Part shown: one piece after another, positions 20,760-33,500 of the stretch | Layout of the letters: each line of letters starts with the position of its first letter | Position numbering within the stretch: position 1 is the stretch's first letter | DNA from: Diphasiastrum complanatum | Taxonomy: Eukaryota > Streptophyta > Lycopodiopsida > Lycopodiales > Lycopodiaceae | Reading direction: 5' to 3' | Length of the DNA stretch: 64,000 nucleotides | Assembly (NCBI GenBank): GCA_029204225.1 | Contig: CM055101.1 | Location: 64,198,671 to 64,262,670, forward strand | Translations under genes and position numbers: made by a program | Notes under the pieces: model-generated | What the model saw: only the letters and a program-made list of their open reading frames with translations | Database searches by the model: none | Told to the model about the DNA's origin: nothing

Positions 20760-21534
20760 CCTGCCTACTGCCCCCCATCCCAGAAGCAAAATAAAAACAA
20801 TTTACGGCCCCTGTTTTTCCCCCGGAATTAATTATCAGAGGGTGCCTGTCACCCACCTGCCCCCTCCTATTAAAAAATAGGAAAACAGTACTGAAAAAAT
20901 TTCCAAAAATATTTGCAACAGACCTAACCACTGGGCCATGCCTCTCATAACCTCAGTATTACTAAACAACCATGGCCAGTGAGCAGTTCATAAATTATTA
21001 CGAACCTTCATTGGGAGCTAAGCTCCAAAAAAGCGGCAAAGAAAGATCTGAGAGTGGTTTCGAGTGAAGGTTTGTATGGCAAACATATTACTGCCCCAAG
21101 GTTTAGAAGTGAATGCTCGCCAGAGGGTTGGTGAAAGGTGAACGCTCACCAGAAGAGTGACAAGCTCTCAGGAGCAGAAGTCTTTGGGGGAAATTAGGGC
21201 TCACCAGAAGAGTTACAAGCTATACACTACTGTGACTCGGTTTAGGGGATCGGTGTCTTCCCGGATGAACTTCAACAGCTTACTAATTAGTTATGGCACT
21301 ACTCCAACTTGCTACAATACGATGTCGAAATTTTGCGTACCAGCACGGGGGCTCCGAAACATCTCCCAGTTTTCAGGTCCCGACCGAACAAAGTGTCCCT
21401 GAAGCCCTGTTTAACGTCGAACTTCGGACGGACGATGCGGCCCGACCGTCGATCGTTTCCTCATCCTGTTTGTTCCCACAGGTTCATATCGAGGTTGTCC
21501 ATTGGCCGAAACAGACGGCACCCGAAACGGATCC
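20760..21534. other. Unassigned sequence
   Basis: There is no recognisable gene. A short imperfect repetition of GCTCACCAGAAGAGT-like words occurs at 21110-21220. Confidence 0.4.
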
Positions 21535-21735
21535 CGTTTGGAGAAACGGGGCCGTCAGACGAAGAGTTGCAAAACCAGTCCATTTCGCTTGACCTAATTG
21601 CGCTTCTCTCCAGTCGAAGGGCCATTTTGACCGAACGACACCCGAATCGAGCCAGGCTCGATCCCTTGGGTTCGTATTGGGATCACGAACCTGTGGACTG
21701 TATTCCTGGACCGATGATGCGTTCTACACAGTACC
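21535..21735 (+). repeat. Direct repeat of about 200 bp, copy 1
   Basis: This matches 22127-22325, with shared words such as TTGACCTAATTGCG and GTGGACTGTATTCCTGGACC. The two copies flank the gene A remnant and are about 590 bp apart. Their identity is unknown. Confidence 0.75.
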
Positions 21736-21757
21736 ATGGCCTATGTGATGAGATAGA

Positions 21758-21780
21758 TTTAGGGTTTAGGGTTTAGGGTC
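21758..21780 (+). repeat. Plant telomere-like TTTAGGG motif, three units
   Basis: Three consecutive TTTAGGG units lie just upstream of the type II gene A remnant. Similar single or double units lie near other type II ends (3107, 38405-38450, and in reverse at 26217-26242), so it is more likely a telo-box type promoter motif than a telomere relic. Confidence 0.6.
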
Positions 21781-21797
21781 GACGTCACGTGGGCAAC

Positions 21798-22050
21798 TAG
21801 TCGGAGCATGTCCTGGTAGATGTCCGCCGACACAACGAACGGAAGCTAGAAGGAGGATTTCACGAGAGCCAGCGAGAGATAATGGGGCGACTACCGGAGC
21901 TGCAGCTACGTGCCCTCACAGTCCTCGGACCTGCTCCCCCCTGACCGAGTTGGCGTGGGCGAGGAAATGCAACGGATTGGAATTAACTTCACCGCAGAAC
22001 AACTTCCCATGGTCCGGGCCAGGGTCCCTCGTCGTCGGGCCAGCCAGTAG
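21798..22050 (+). pseudogene. Type II gene A remnant
   Basis: Segments match gene A at protein level: DVRRHNERK for RRHNERHRK, then ESQREIMGRLPELQ, then a proline hinge. Another frame follows, with the region equivalent to MNFTRRQLIMVRER. Several frame changes and stops break it. The copy at 38467 is similar and slightly better. Confidence 0.65.
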
Positions 22051-22126
22051 GTCTTCTGGTTCCCGGTAGTGAACGACACAGTTATGATGACCATCCACTC
22101 CACTGGTGACCATTCACTCCCTGTAG

Positions 22127-22325
22127 TGCTTGGAGAAATGGGACCGTCGGACGGATAGCTGCAGAACTAGTCGATTTGGATTGACCTAATTGCGTTTCTA
22201 ACCCGTCGAACGGCCATTTTGACCGGACGATGCCCGAATCGGGCCAGGCTCGGTCCCCTGAGTACATACCCGCTCCACGAACCAGTGGACTGTATTCCTG
22301 GACCATTGATACATTCTACGCAGGT
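22127..22325 (+). repeat. Direct repeat of about 200 bp, copy 2
   Basis: This is the partner of 21535-21735, diverged by roughly a tenth or more by eye. Confidence 0.75.
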
Positions 22326-22612
22326 TTAAGTGTATGCTGCGAAAGTGCAGCTTTGATGTTGAATCTGCACATACCCGTGGTGCAATGCCTACGACACAAT
22401 GAGGACGTGGGTGGGGTTGATGATGTTTATGGATGATGATTATGCTTGTGGCTTGTTTTGATGGTTATGGCTGTAGGGTTGTGGGTTTAGGGTGATTTGT
22501 TAGGGTTTGGGGTGTTGTGTTAAATCTGCCATTTGTTGGGGTGTCAGGTTTAGGGTCTTATGTTAAATGGTTGAACATGATGCATATGTTTTGAATGAGA
22601 TGCAGATGTGCT

Positions 22613-22647
<35 letters not shown>

Positions 22648-22891
22648 GCAAACCATTTTTGACTAACCATTCAAACTTCACAGAGCTAACCATTTGTAAG
22701 CAACCACGATAAATTAGCCATGACACAAATAGACTGTAAGAAAATATATACATCTCATCTGATGCCACTGTACATGATGCTAAAATGTGTATCAGTATCT
22801 ACAAGTTTGCGCTAAACAAATCATCCCTCTGCGTGCCAGATGCATCTGCAGGGGTGTCAAACACAAAGTCTGGCTCGGAGTCTGGAGGCAT
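22326..22891. other. Spacer between gene A and gene B of the type II element
   Basis: Contains TTAGGG-rich sequence, a CT run at about 22613-22645 and the transposase 3' flank. No gene was seen. Confidence 0.5.
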
Positions 22892-25800
22892 CTAGGACTC
22901 CTCTAGGTCTGGGCCAACGCCTGCCAAGAGACCACTAGAAAAATCATCGGTGCGTCCCCTCTTGGCTGGCCTGCCTCTGGGTCTGCCGGAAGGAACCCTC
23001 TGTGGTACACTCTTGCCTGGGGGTCTCCCTCTGCCACGGGGGGGTCTCTGGGAGGAACTGCCTGCCTGTGATGCTCTGAGTCGTCTCTGCGCTGTATGTC
23101 TCTGGGCAGCAGCCTCTGTCTCCCTCGCAAACTCTGACCATCCATCATCTGAAAGGGGGCGTGATGCGGGGGTACTGGGTGGGGCACGTGGACCATCCCC
23201 TACTGGGTCGACCGTCTCATCTGAATCATATGTGGGCTCATCATCAGAGGAGGGCAATGGAACGTCAGCAGGGAGGGTGGTGGTCTCATCGGCATCGGCA
23301 TCATCCTCGGGATCGCCCCGCAGAGCACGCCGAACAGCATCGTCCGGATCAACCTCTGGCTCGTGATCTGCCGCTGCAACCAGGCACTCATCGGGATTGA
23401 CCTGCACAAGTCAATCATTCGTGAGAATAGCCGAAGCAACCGTGAGGGCATTAAACTGAATGTCTCAAACCAATACGAAAGCAAAACGACAGAGCAACAA
23501 AATATACCTGCAGCAGTAGGGCGTGTGCGCCTCCTGCCCTCATGCTCTCCGTGATGCGTCGAACCACTCTGGTGTTGGTGTTGCAGTACACCAGGTCATT
23601 GCACCGCTCCGTCGTCAGACGGTTCCGCCTGTTCGTGGGAACAAGGCTGAACGCTGACCAATTCCGCTCGCACACGCAAGCAGAACAGTCCTGCATTAAT
23701 TGGCAACAACTCGAGTGAGTACCGACCTTGTAGAGAAAATGCGAAAACTGGTTGGATGAATGAGATCAGACAACATACTTCTGCAAGGACTCGGAGCGCG
23801 AGCGTCCTCAGGTCTGGCTGCCCGACGCCGTAGCTCTCCCACCATGATACAGGCAAGAGCCTGTTCTCTCGAACACGTGCAAGGTCCTCGCCGAACAGCC
23901 CCAGAGAGTGCCTGCAGTTGAGCAACGATATGCTTGAGTACACTTGAGCCCGCGCAGTGAAATTGAACGAACGAAAACGTATGATAGATCAAGAGTTTAC
24001 CTATAACCGAGCCTCTGCACCTCGAGCCTGCTGCGGAACCCAGTGCCGCTGCTGAGGAGGCGGAGGTATGCGAACGAGTCCGCACGCAGCTCTGCATCGT
24101 CGTACTGCCTCTCGCTCTGAAAAAGCGGATGCAGTATGTGGGCCACACTGTGAATGGGCCGGTGAAACTTCTCCCATCGCCGCTGCCACAAGCGCCTGAT
24201 AGGCTCCACCCTGTGGACCAAACCACGCGGAGGCAATAGTTACATACCATCGTGTTGCGGTAGCAAGACGAAACAGAGTGTGAAATGGAAGTAAGGATGG
24301 TGAGACGGAAAAAAGTTATACCTGGCAGGGTCCAGCTCGGAACGTTGGAGAGACTCGCCTATGCGGTCCATGAACTCGTAGATGAGGCCCATCGTGCACC
24401 CCTCGCGATCAACGAGCCTCATAACAGAGTAGATGGGGCGCATGATGTCCATTAGCTGCTGCATATCCACCCAGAGAGGCTCCATGAATAAGATGTCATG
24501 GAAGGCCAAGCCCTCTGGGGTCGTGGACAAGTCCATGGCGGTGAACTCTGCCGAAGTGGCCATGTGCCGCAATTCACCTTTGAGCTTGTGTAGCCGCTCA
24601 AGCATGATGAACTGGTAGGCGAAGCGGGTGCGAGCGGGCTTCTTCAAGTCGAGCCTGCATTGACAAACGGAATGAGAGGCACACATGAAACGAGCCAAAA
24701 AAAAAGAGCATCTTGACGAGCCAAAAAGTAAGTGGCAGCTTACCTGCTGAATGTGCGGAAAAGCGCCGTCATGCGGCGCTTGCGTGTGACGAAGTCCACG
24801 ACCGCAAGTGCCCTCGTGAGAATGTCACTGACCCAAGGCAGGCGCCCAATGGAATGCAGGAGGAGGTCCAGTGAGTGTGCGGCGCATGGCGTCCACACAA
24901 TGGAGGGGTAGTCTGCCATAAGAAGCTCCCCCATACCGCGGCAGTTGGACGCATTGTCCGTCACAACCTTTCGCGATACATTCACACGATCAGTTCACAG
25001 CTCGGAAACACATTGCAATCAATCGAAAACTACGCAGAACTATTGTATCAACATCAAGCAGCAAATGAGCACGCAACTAATGAAAGAATATTATACCTGG
25101 ACAACGCGTTGTGGTCCGACCTCCTCTATCGCCGCGCGAATGATGCCGTAAATGTACTCGGCCGAATGCACTCTCCCTGCCTCAGAGGCGTCGATGCTGC
25201 GCAAGAACATTGGAACCGTAACAACTGGAAACAATCACGTTGATGAGTGGACGTCTGCGATGATCAATCCACCCATCAGCCATGATGGAACAGCCGTATC
25301 TATCCCAAGCCTCGTGCAGTGCGGCCAGTCTCTCTCTGACTGATGCAACCCGGTCCTGGAGCAAAGGGCCTCGTAGTGCGTCGGCTGTGGGTGGTGTGTA
25401 GCCGGGCCCGCAGACTGCAACTTTCGAGATAGCCTCTCGAAAGATGCGGGATGATGCCATGATAAAGGGGAGGTTCAGGTCATAGAACATCTATGCTATG
25501 GTCCTGGTGGCCTCTCTGTGCCCCTCTCTGAAAGATCCCGGCATGGACATCTGTCTGGTGCCTCGGGATGTGGATGGCTGGGAGGATGTGGATGGCTGGG
25601 AGGATGCGGATGGACGATGCGGATCTGGAGGTGGTGGCATAGGTGCAGGTGCGGAAGTGGAGGATGTGGACGGGCCGTGCAAATCTGACGGTGATGGCAG
25701 AGGCGTAGGTGCAGCAGTGGAGGCCGTGGATCCATGGGGAGTATTGGCGGAGGCGGGGGCGGGGGCGGGGGCGGGGGCGGGGGCGGGTGCGGATGCAGCG

Positions 25801-26150
25801 GCGGTGGCGGGTGCAGATGCGACGGTGGGGGCGGTGGCGCTGGGTGTACCAGTGGCAGGGTCGGTGGCAGTGGGTGCACCAGTAGAAATAGAGTCCGCGG
25901 CATCTGTGGACGGCTCACCGGGCTCAACAGCTGTCTCAGAATATGTCTCCATAATGCGAGCCCTCTCCGCAGCGGGGATGACCATACAAATGCCGATCCC
26001 GTAGCGTCCCCCCGTGGGTCGGACTCGCAACCCCCCCAGATGTGCTCGAACCCGAGAGGCATTCCCTGTGAACTGCTTTCGACAAAAAGGGCAACTCCAC
26101 TTTTTGTTGGGCATGACCTCCACCTCATCCCAAATGGGACGAGCAGCCAT
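22892..26150 (-). pseudogene. Type II hAT transposase (gene B), nearly complete
   Basis: Seven exons can be joined with GT-AG introns: 25097-26150, 24744-24967, 24322-24654, 24001-24210, 23779-23911, 23508-23690 and 22892-23401. The start at 26150 gives MAARPIWDEVEVMPNKK, then a BED-type finger (CPFCRKQFTGNASRVRAHL), an alanine/proline-rich linker, DUF659 (MADGWIDHRRRP), VVTDNASNC, TPCAAHSLDLL, hATC with CSACVCERNWSAF, and an acidic tail with AT-hooks (PRGRGRPPGK and SGRPRGRPAKRGR). Only two lesions were found: a TAG at about 25491 and a one-base frame break near 25230. It has three more introns than type I, one of them between VVQ and VVTDNA. This was probably the most recently functional transposase here. 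Confidence 0.85.
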
Positions 26151-26960
<810 letters not shown>

Positions 26961-27160
26961 TCCGCCCTTTGCCTACTCTCGGGTTCTGCGGACTCCGCAG
27001 GGGCCGCGGGTTTTTGCTTTTTCTTTCTTTTCTTTTTTTTTTTAAAAAAAACGCGTCCGGGGCCCGGACGCAAAATTAAAAAGAAAAAGGACGCGTCCGA
27101 CCCCGGGTCCGGGCGTCGGACGCGGACGCGGACGTGGCCATTTTGGCCCCGACCCTCATG
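26961..27160. repeat. Type II gene B-side terminus with GC palindromes
   Basis: Contains ACGCGTCCGGGGCCCGGACG, GGACGCGTCCGACCCCGGGT and alternating GGACGC words, ending CCCTCATG. These are candidate subterminal transposase-binding repeats. Confidence 0.6.
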
Positions 27161-27192
27161 TCTGGATCATTATATATATATATAATATATAT

Positions 27193-27428
27193 CATAGGTC
27201 CCGCGGTACCGGGTACCGCGGATCTTGGTACCGAGGAACCATACTGGTACTGCGGTACCGTACCGGTCCTACGGTACCAAAAAAAAAAAAAAAAAATTTC
27301 TTACAAAAATAACAAGGGAAATAAATTTAAATTTTTTTTTTTTTATTATTATGGTACCGCCCTGGTACCTCGGATCCCAGGGCGGTACCGTACCGACGGT
27401 ACCATAACAGCGGTACCACAGGGCAATA

Positions 27429-27430
<2 letters not shown>
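27193..27430. mobile_element. 238-bp non-autonomous type I element
   Basis: It starts CATAGGTCCCGCGG (gene B-side end) and ends GGGCAATATG (gene A-side end, one change from CTATG). It consists only of two GGTACC arrays and an A/T-rich middle. The outside 8-mers are both ATATATAT. It is the minimal derivative of the family. Confidence 0.8.
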
Positions 27431-27497
<67 letters not shown>

Positions 27498-27500
27498 ATA
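27431..27500. repeat. (AT)n microsatellite
   Basis: A nearly pure AT run between two element ends. Confidence 0.95.
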
Positions 27501-27504
27501 TAAT

Positions 27505-27724
27505 CATGAGGGTCCGGGGCGGAAACAGTAGCGATGGCAGGGCGGAGGAGGGCGCAAAAAAAATTTTGATGAAATGCGAGGGGGGGCGAGTAGGTTTAGG
27601 TAAGAAAAAAATTTAAAAAATATTAAATATTAAATAAAATTTTATATTGTGGTACCGCGGTACCAACACCAGTATGGTCCCGCGGTACCAGGATCCGCGG
27701 TACCCAGTACCGCGGGACCTATGA
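27505..27724 (-). mobile_element. Type I gene B-side end fragment
   Basis: Reading the minus strand: CTATG terminus, GGTACC array, A/T spacer, then the leader CTTACCTAAACCTACTCGCC also seen near 16350. It is cut at 27505, where the sequence reads CATGAGGGTCCGGGG, resembling a type II end. Confidence 0.65.
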
Positions 27725-27813
27725 TATATATATATATATATATATCTATATATATATATATATATATATAGATATATATATATATATATATAGATATATA
27801 TATATATATATAT

Positions 27814-27847
<34 letters not shown>
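27725..27847. repeat. (TA)n tract with GATA and CTATA variants
   Basis: About 120 bp of TA between a CTATG and a CATAG terminus. Confidence 0.95.
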
Positions 27848-27849
<2 letters not shown>

Positions 27850-28550
27850 TAGTGCCCTCTGGTACCGCTGGTACCATAACAGTACGTACCGCCGGTACGG
27901 TACCGCCCGGGATCCGCAGTACCAGGGCGGTACCATTTTTAATATTTTTTCTTTTAATATTTAATTAGTCTTTTACCTACAAAAATAGGTTAAAAAAATG
28001 AAAAAGGTTTTGGGTGTAAAAAAAGAGGGTACAGTACATGGTGCAGGGAACTGGTGCAACAGCACATGGGCACTATGGGTGAGCAGACCATGGGGCAAAT
28101 GGGAGAGCAACACAGGGGGGGAGCATCACATGGGGGCAGGTACAGAGGAACATGGAGGGATGATGGGGAACCACATGGCCGATCAGGCTATAGGGATAAA
28201 TAAGCATTCACAATGCCATTGTGAGAGGCATTTTCAGAGGCTGTGAGAGAGCCAATGATAGCCAGTGAGAGAGCAAGCGAGAGCCAGTGACAGGCTGTGA
28301 GAGGCTATTTGAGAGCCAAGGTGCTGTGAGAGGTTGTTCGAAGACCAAGGTGCTGTGAGGAGAAGGTCGATCGAGATGGTAGAGCGCATACCACCGAAGC
28401 CCAAGGGTGAAGCCAGGCAGAAGCTCAAGGAAGATATCCGAAGGCACAACGAAAGACATCGGAAGCAAGAGGCAGACATTGCAGAGATCCTGCGACAGAC
28501 TCGGTAGAGAAATCCGGAACCGGAGCCACCTGCCCCCGCTATGGCCCCTG
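27848..28550 (+). mobile_element. Type I gene A half, truncated inside gene A
   Basis: CATAGTGCCC terminus, GGTACC array to 27937, promoter region with one GC-rich unit, a GGGATAAATAAG TATA-like box near 28191-28202, then gene A. Cut at 28551 by repeat X. Confidence 0.8.
28376..28550 (+). pseudogene. Gene A, 3' truncated
   Basis: Starts MVERIPPKPKGEARQKLKED and is readable to the proline hinge, with a TAG in place of CAG near 28504-28506. The second half, including the basic helix, is replaced by repeat X. Confidence 0.85.
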
Positions 28551-29100
28551 CAGAATCGATTTTTTTTTTTTTTTAAATTTGGGCAATATGGGTATCAGAT
28601 GGAAGCTCTGATTGAGAGCATTATGACTGTGTAGTTTGCCGTTGGGGGGGGCTACCGCCTTCTGGACCCCTTGTTTATCGGGGGGCTACCACCCCCCGTT
28701 TCCGCCCCCTGAACCCCCTAGAGCTTCCTGCTATATAGACATTGTAGATAAAAATGCTACCACCCCCCTGTAGATATAAATGGGGTCCAAATGCGAGCCG
28801 AGAAGGGCCCAATATTTATGCCCCCAACTGTATGTACATTGCACTCACATCTCCAGTGAAACGATTGCAAAAGTGATCATCATCCATACAGTTGATAGTC
28901 CAAACTGTAGCGTTAACATTTACTGAAAACCAGAGCAAATGACAACCAGATAGCTACTGAAAATAAGATCTCTTTGTGCCTCATCTACTGCACTTCTGAG
29001 AGGCAAAACGCTGGTTTGACCATTGATTCAGCCATTAAAAAAAAAAAAAAAATTTGCAATTCTGGGTTGCGAATCGCGATTCGGTGCATCTATTATATAT
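28551..29100. mobile_element. Repeat X copy 2
   Basis: Nearly identical to 5976-6584, with a shorter left end (CAGAATCG then poly-T) and a shorter poly-A run. As there, its right edge GGTGCATCTATTATATAT touches a CATAG terminus, so repeat X and the following element were probably copied together. Confidence 0.65.
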
Positions 29101-29662
29101 CATAGTGGCCTTTGGTACCGCTGGTATCGTACTGCCGGTACCATATCAGTGGTACCGCCGGTACGGTACCGCCCTGGGATCCGCGGTACAAGGGCGGTAC
29201 TATATTTAAATTTTTTTTTTTTAATATTTTTAATATTTATTTTTTGCCTATTACCTACCAAAATAGGTCAAAAAAATGGAAAAAAAAAAAGGGGTTCTAG
29301 GTGTAAAAAAAGAGGCTACAATACATGGTGAAGGGGACTGGTGCAACGGCATATGGGCACTGTGGGTGAGCAGACCATGGGGCCAATGGGAGAGCAACAC
29401 AGGGGGGGAGCATCACATGGGGGCAGGTACAGAGGCACATGGAGGGATGATGGGGATCCACATGGCCGATCAGGCTGTGGGGATAAATAAGCACTCAGAA
29501 TGCCATTGTGGTCGGCATTTTCAGAGGCTGTGAGAGAGCTAGTGATAGACAGTGAGAGAGCAAGCGAGAGCCGGTGATAGGCTGTGAGAGGCTGTTTGAG
29601 AGCCAAGGTGCTGTGAGAGGGTGTTCAAGGACCAGGGTGTTGTGAGGAGAAGGTCGATCGAG

Positions 29663-30029
29663 ATGGCAGAGCGCATACCACCGAAGCCCGAGGGCGAAGC
29701 CAGGCAAAAAGCACGAGGAAGATATCCGAAGGCACAACGAAAGACATCGGAAGCAAGAGCCAGACATTGCAGAGATGCTGCGACAGACTCGGCAGAGAAA
29801 TCCGGAACCGGAGCCACACGCCCCCGCTGTGGCCCCTTCCCCCGCCGTCGAGCTGGATTTGGATGAGCAGATCGGAATGAAATTCACACGACGGCAGCTC
29901 ATCATGGTCAGGGAAAGGGCGGCCAGACGTCGGGCTAACCAGGAGGCAGCTCGGGCTAATCGGGAGGCAGAGCGAGAGCGACAAAACAATGCACCTGACA
30001 AGGGCGAGGAGTCAGTGGAGGATCAGTAG
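29663..30029 (+). pseudogene. Gene A with a +1 frameshift
   Basis: Starts MAERIPPKPEGEARQ, then one extra A in the run near 29704-29709 shifts the frame. From KHEEDIRRH onward the second frame is open to ESVEDQ. One basic-block change (MKFTRRQ for MNFTRRQ) is seen. Promoter and terminus upstream are complete. Confidence 0.85.
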
Positions 30030-30552
30030 GAATGTTTAGAATAGATAAGGTCCAGCTGTATGTGGCGGACTGTTGCTATGTAGTTTTTGGCAGTTTAGGA
30101 TGCGGCAAATAACTAGATGGCTGCTTAAAAAAAGACAGGATATGTAATGTTATTTTTATACAACGGCTGAATCAATATCTAGTTGTTTTTTGTGCAACAC
30201 GAGCCTGGTCATGTGAAATGCAATCTCTGTAATTTTTTTAAATGCAAATGTATTATTCATGTTTATGAAATGTCGTTTGGGGTGTAGGGGTAATTGTTGT
30301 GCTCATGATGTAGGTGCATTTATGTGACGCTACCATTCACTTCAATCAAAATTAGTTGAATAAGATTCACACACGAACATAGAATTTGACATAAAATTGA
30401 AAATACAGCATCACATGTACAGAGCGACGTACGCACAATGCGCAGCAAATAAAGTACGCCAAACACTGTATATAATGTGAAAAATGATCTGAGTACAATG
30501 GTAGACCGTCTACTAGAGACAAACTACTGAAACTAAAACAACAGAGCCACAA
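30030..30552. other. Convergent 3' flanks of genes A and B
   Basis: The same block as 8210-8729; no gene. Confidence 0.6.
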
Positions 30553-33500
30553 TCAATGCTCTGGCTCTGACTCAAACGAAAGCTCTGGAGACAACTCAGG
30601 GCCCCGAGCTGACTCTCGCAGCCGATATTTGCCTGTCTAGAACTGGCATGGGCTGTGTATCCAAGGAAGAGGACTCGTCACTAGCATCATCCCAATCTGC
30701 CTCCGCATCAGCCCCCAAGCAAGCCAAACCAACAACACCTCCTCCAGCTGGCTGTAATGTTGCACCTCTAGCTGTACCTGGAGCCCTGAGTGGTCGTCCT
30801 CTCTTCCCTGGAAGTTTCTGTGCCTTGCCTTTCTTGTTCGGTGCACCCTTGGGCCTTCCTGGTCTCTTGCGAACAAGAGGAGTTGTCAATGCCTCATCAC
30901 CCCCATGCAAATCACCTAGCTGGCTAGGCTGGGCCCAAGATGAGGCCGGCTGGGATAGGGAAGCCAAAGAGGGAACTCCCTGTGCACCTGAGCGAGGAGG
31001 ATGAGCTCGTGGAGTGTGTGCCCGTGGGGATACTGCAGGTGGAGAAACTAACTGTGCAGGAGGCGAGTACAGCGGCGATATGTACTAAAAGGGGCGCTGC
31101 GGTGGCCGGTACTGGTACATCCTGGGTGCTGCCCAAGGGGGAGCAAGTGGACTGGGTGCTGCCAAAGGAGGAGGATGTGGAGTGGGTGCTGCCACTGGAG
31201 GAGCAGCTGGAGGAGCCACTGTGGATGTGGGCGCTGCAAGAGAAAACCTGGGGACAGATGGTGGCCTGCCATGGAGACCTAGTGCTGCAGAAGTGCATGG
31301 CTATGGAGGGGCTACAGGCCTGAATGGCATCGGTGGCACTGGAGGAGCTGTGCGGCGCACATATACCCTCTGAGGAGCTGGAGGAACTGTAGACACCTCG
31401 TGCGGATGCTCTGGCTGGGACTCTGTGTATGTCATGCTGGCAAGAGATGAAGGGCGTGCCCTGACACTCGGCATATGTTGAGCCTCTGAATCCAATGTGG
31501 CAATCAAGTCGTCCAACTAGGCATCTGAATACAAATGCTCTGGGCTCTGAGCCTCATCCTGTGCACCATCCCCTAAATCATCCTGTGCACCATCCCCTGA
31601 ATCAACCCGTGCCTCATCCTGTGCCTCATCACGTGCACCTTGTAGACCCTGCATGGCCTCCCAATCTGTGCAATCAAAGTCATTTGGTGCCTCCTCTGGT
31701 GCGCTGTCGTAGTAACGGCCATGACTCTGTACTGCACTCATCCAAACAGCTGCGGGACCGGCATCTAAATCACTCTGCCCTCTATCGAGAGCCTCCTCCA
31801 TCATGTCGACATAGGTAGGTATGCCACTGCCCCCCCCTGTGTGCCCTGCCTGTCTCCCGGTATAACCTGTGCCATGTGCCCCACCTCTGCCACCCGATGC
31901 ACCTGTGACCCCTGCCCGTGGCGTGTGCCCTGCACCTGTATCATCTGCCTCATCCCTCTCTGATCTGGCAAACACAACCCGAATGGGCTCATCCTCATCA
32001 TGCTCATCCTCTGACACTGGCTCATCGGCCTCATACAATGGGGGCTCTCTGTGCTCAAGCCCAAGCTATCTCTCTCTCATCTCAGCAAGCTCCCTCTCTC
32101 TCTCTGCCATTAACTGTGTGCCCAAGTCATCTGCAGGCATGAGATGGACGCTGTCTGTAGGCAAGTCAACCTGGCGCTCCAAATCAGATATCTTCGTCTG
32201 CAAGGTCAAAATTGAGCGTGTCAGCACAACAATTTTATCAAAAATTGAAACCTACATTTTAGTGAGACGTCAACCAACATGCTATGGGAGAAAAGCCCAT
32301 CACCTGCAATGCGCTCGTAATGGTCGGCAGTCTCCTGGCGAGACGTGCGTTGGTGCTACAGAACACCAACCGCTCTAGCTGACTCACTGACAGCCTGTTT
32401 CTTCTCCTCGTGTGAACGAGGGCCCATGTGCTCCAATTACGCTCACACACGGAGACAGCGCAATCCTGTGGTACGTGCAATGAAATGGTTCAGCACATGT
32501 GCACGGGTGGAACGTCAACGAAACACAGCAAGGGAGGATGAGATGAGATACATACCTGTGAAAGGACACGCAGTGCAAGACGTTGTATGGAGGGATAGGT
32601 GCTACCGAACATGGTCCACCAGGTAAAGGGGAGCTGCCTCCTCTCTGGATCCTGAGCAGCCGGGTGACCGAACGTGCCCATCCCGAAACGAAATGCAGCT
32701 AACTCCTCCATGAGTCTGATAGGATCCAAGCCAATGTGTGGACCCACCCTGTAGATGTACTCAAGCCAATCCGCCTCGAGCTCCCTGTCTGATATCTGTG
32801 TCGGAGAAAGGAAGAGGGGATGCAAGATGTGTGCAACACTGTGGATACTCCTGTGAAAGTAGTTCCACCGCATCTCCCAGATGAACCTCGGCTCCGTCAT
32901 CCTGCACGAAGTCGAAGCAAATTTTGGAAAAAGCGTAACATCAACAAAAAAAAACAAACTAGCCAACATTGAAAAGATAAAGAACAATTACAATACTGTA
33001 CCGCTTACCTCTCTGGCTGCAAGATGGGCAGCTGCAGGAACTGTCTGATCCGGTCCATGAGCTCATACACCAGTCCAAGTGTGGATCCCTCCCTGTCAGC
33101 CATGCGGAGCACAATATAGAGTGGTCGAAGCAGTCGTCACAATGTCTGTGCATCCCTCCAAAACTGGTCTCCCCTCATCGTGGAAGAAAAGTGATCCCCA
33201 TCCTCCGTGTGCTGAAACGTACTAGCATGCCAAAGACCACTGGCAACCATCTGTAGAAGCTGTGCCCTACACCTGATCAGACAGTCGATGACCACCAGGT
33301 CGAATGCAAAGCGTGTGGGGGATGGCTTACGGAGGTCCAAATGGGTGAACACCCGGAACATGGCAAGAACATGCCTCTAGGGCCTCGCGGACGATGGCTC
33401 TAACCCAGGGCAGTGCACCTATGTCCCCCATGAGAAGGTCTATGTCGTGCGCCGCACAGGGGGTATGGACGATGTGAGGGAACTTGGCCTCTAGCAGGAC

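Noticed and set aside
21758-21780. Interstitial telomere
   Set aside because: Only three units, located in an element promoter region; too short to be a fusion or healing relic.
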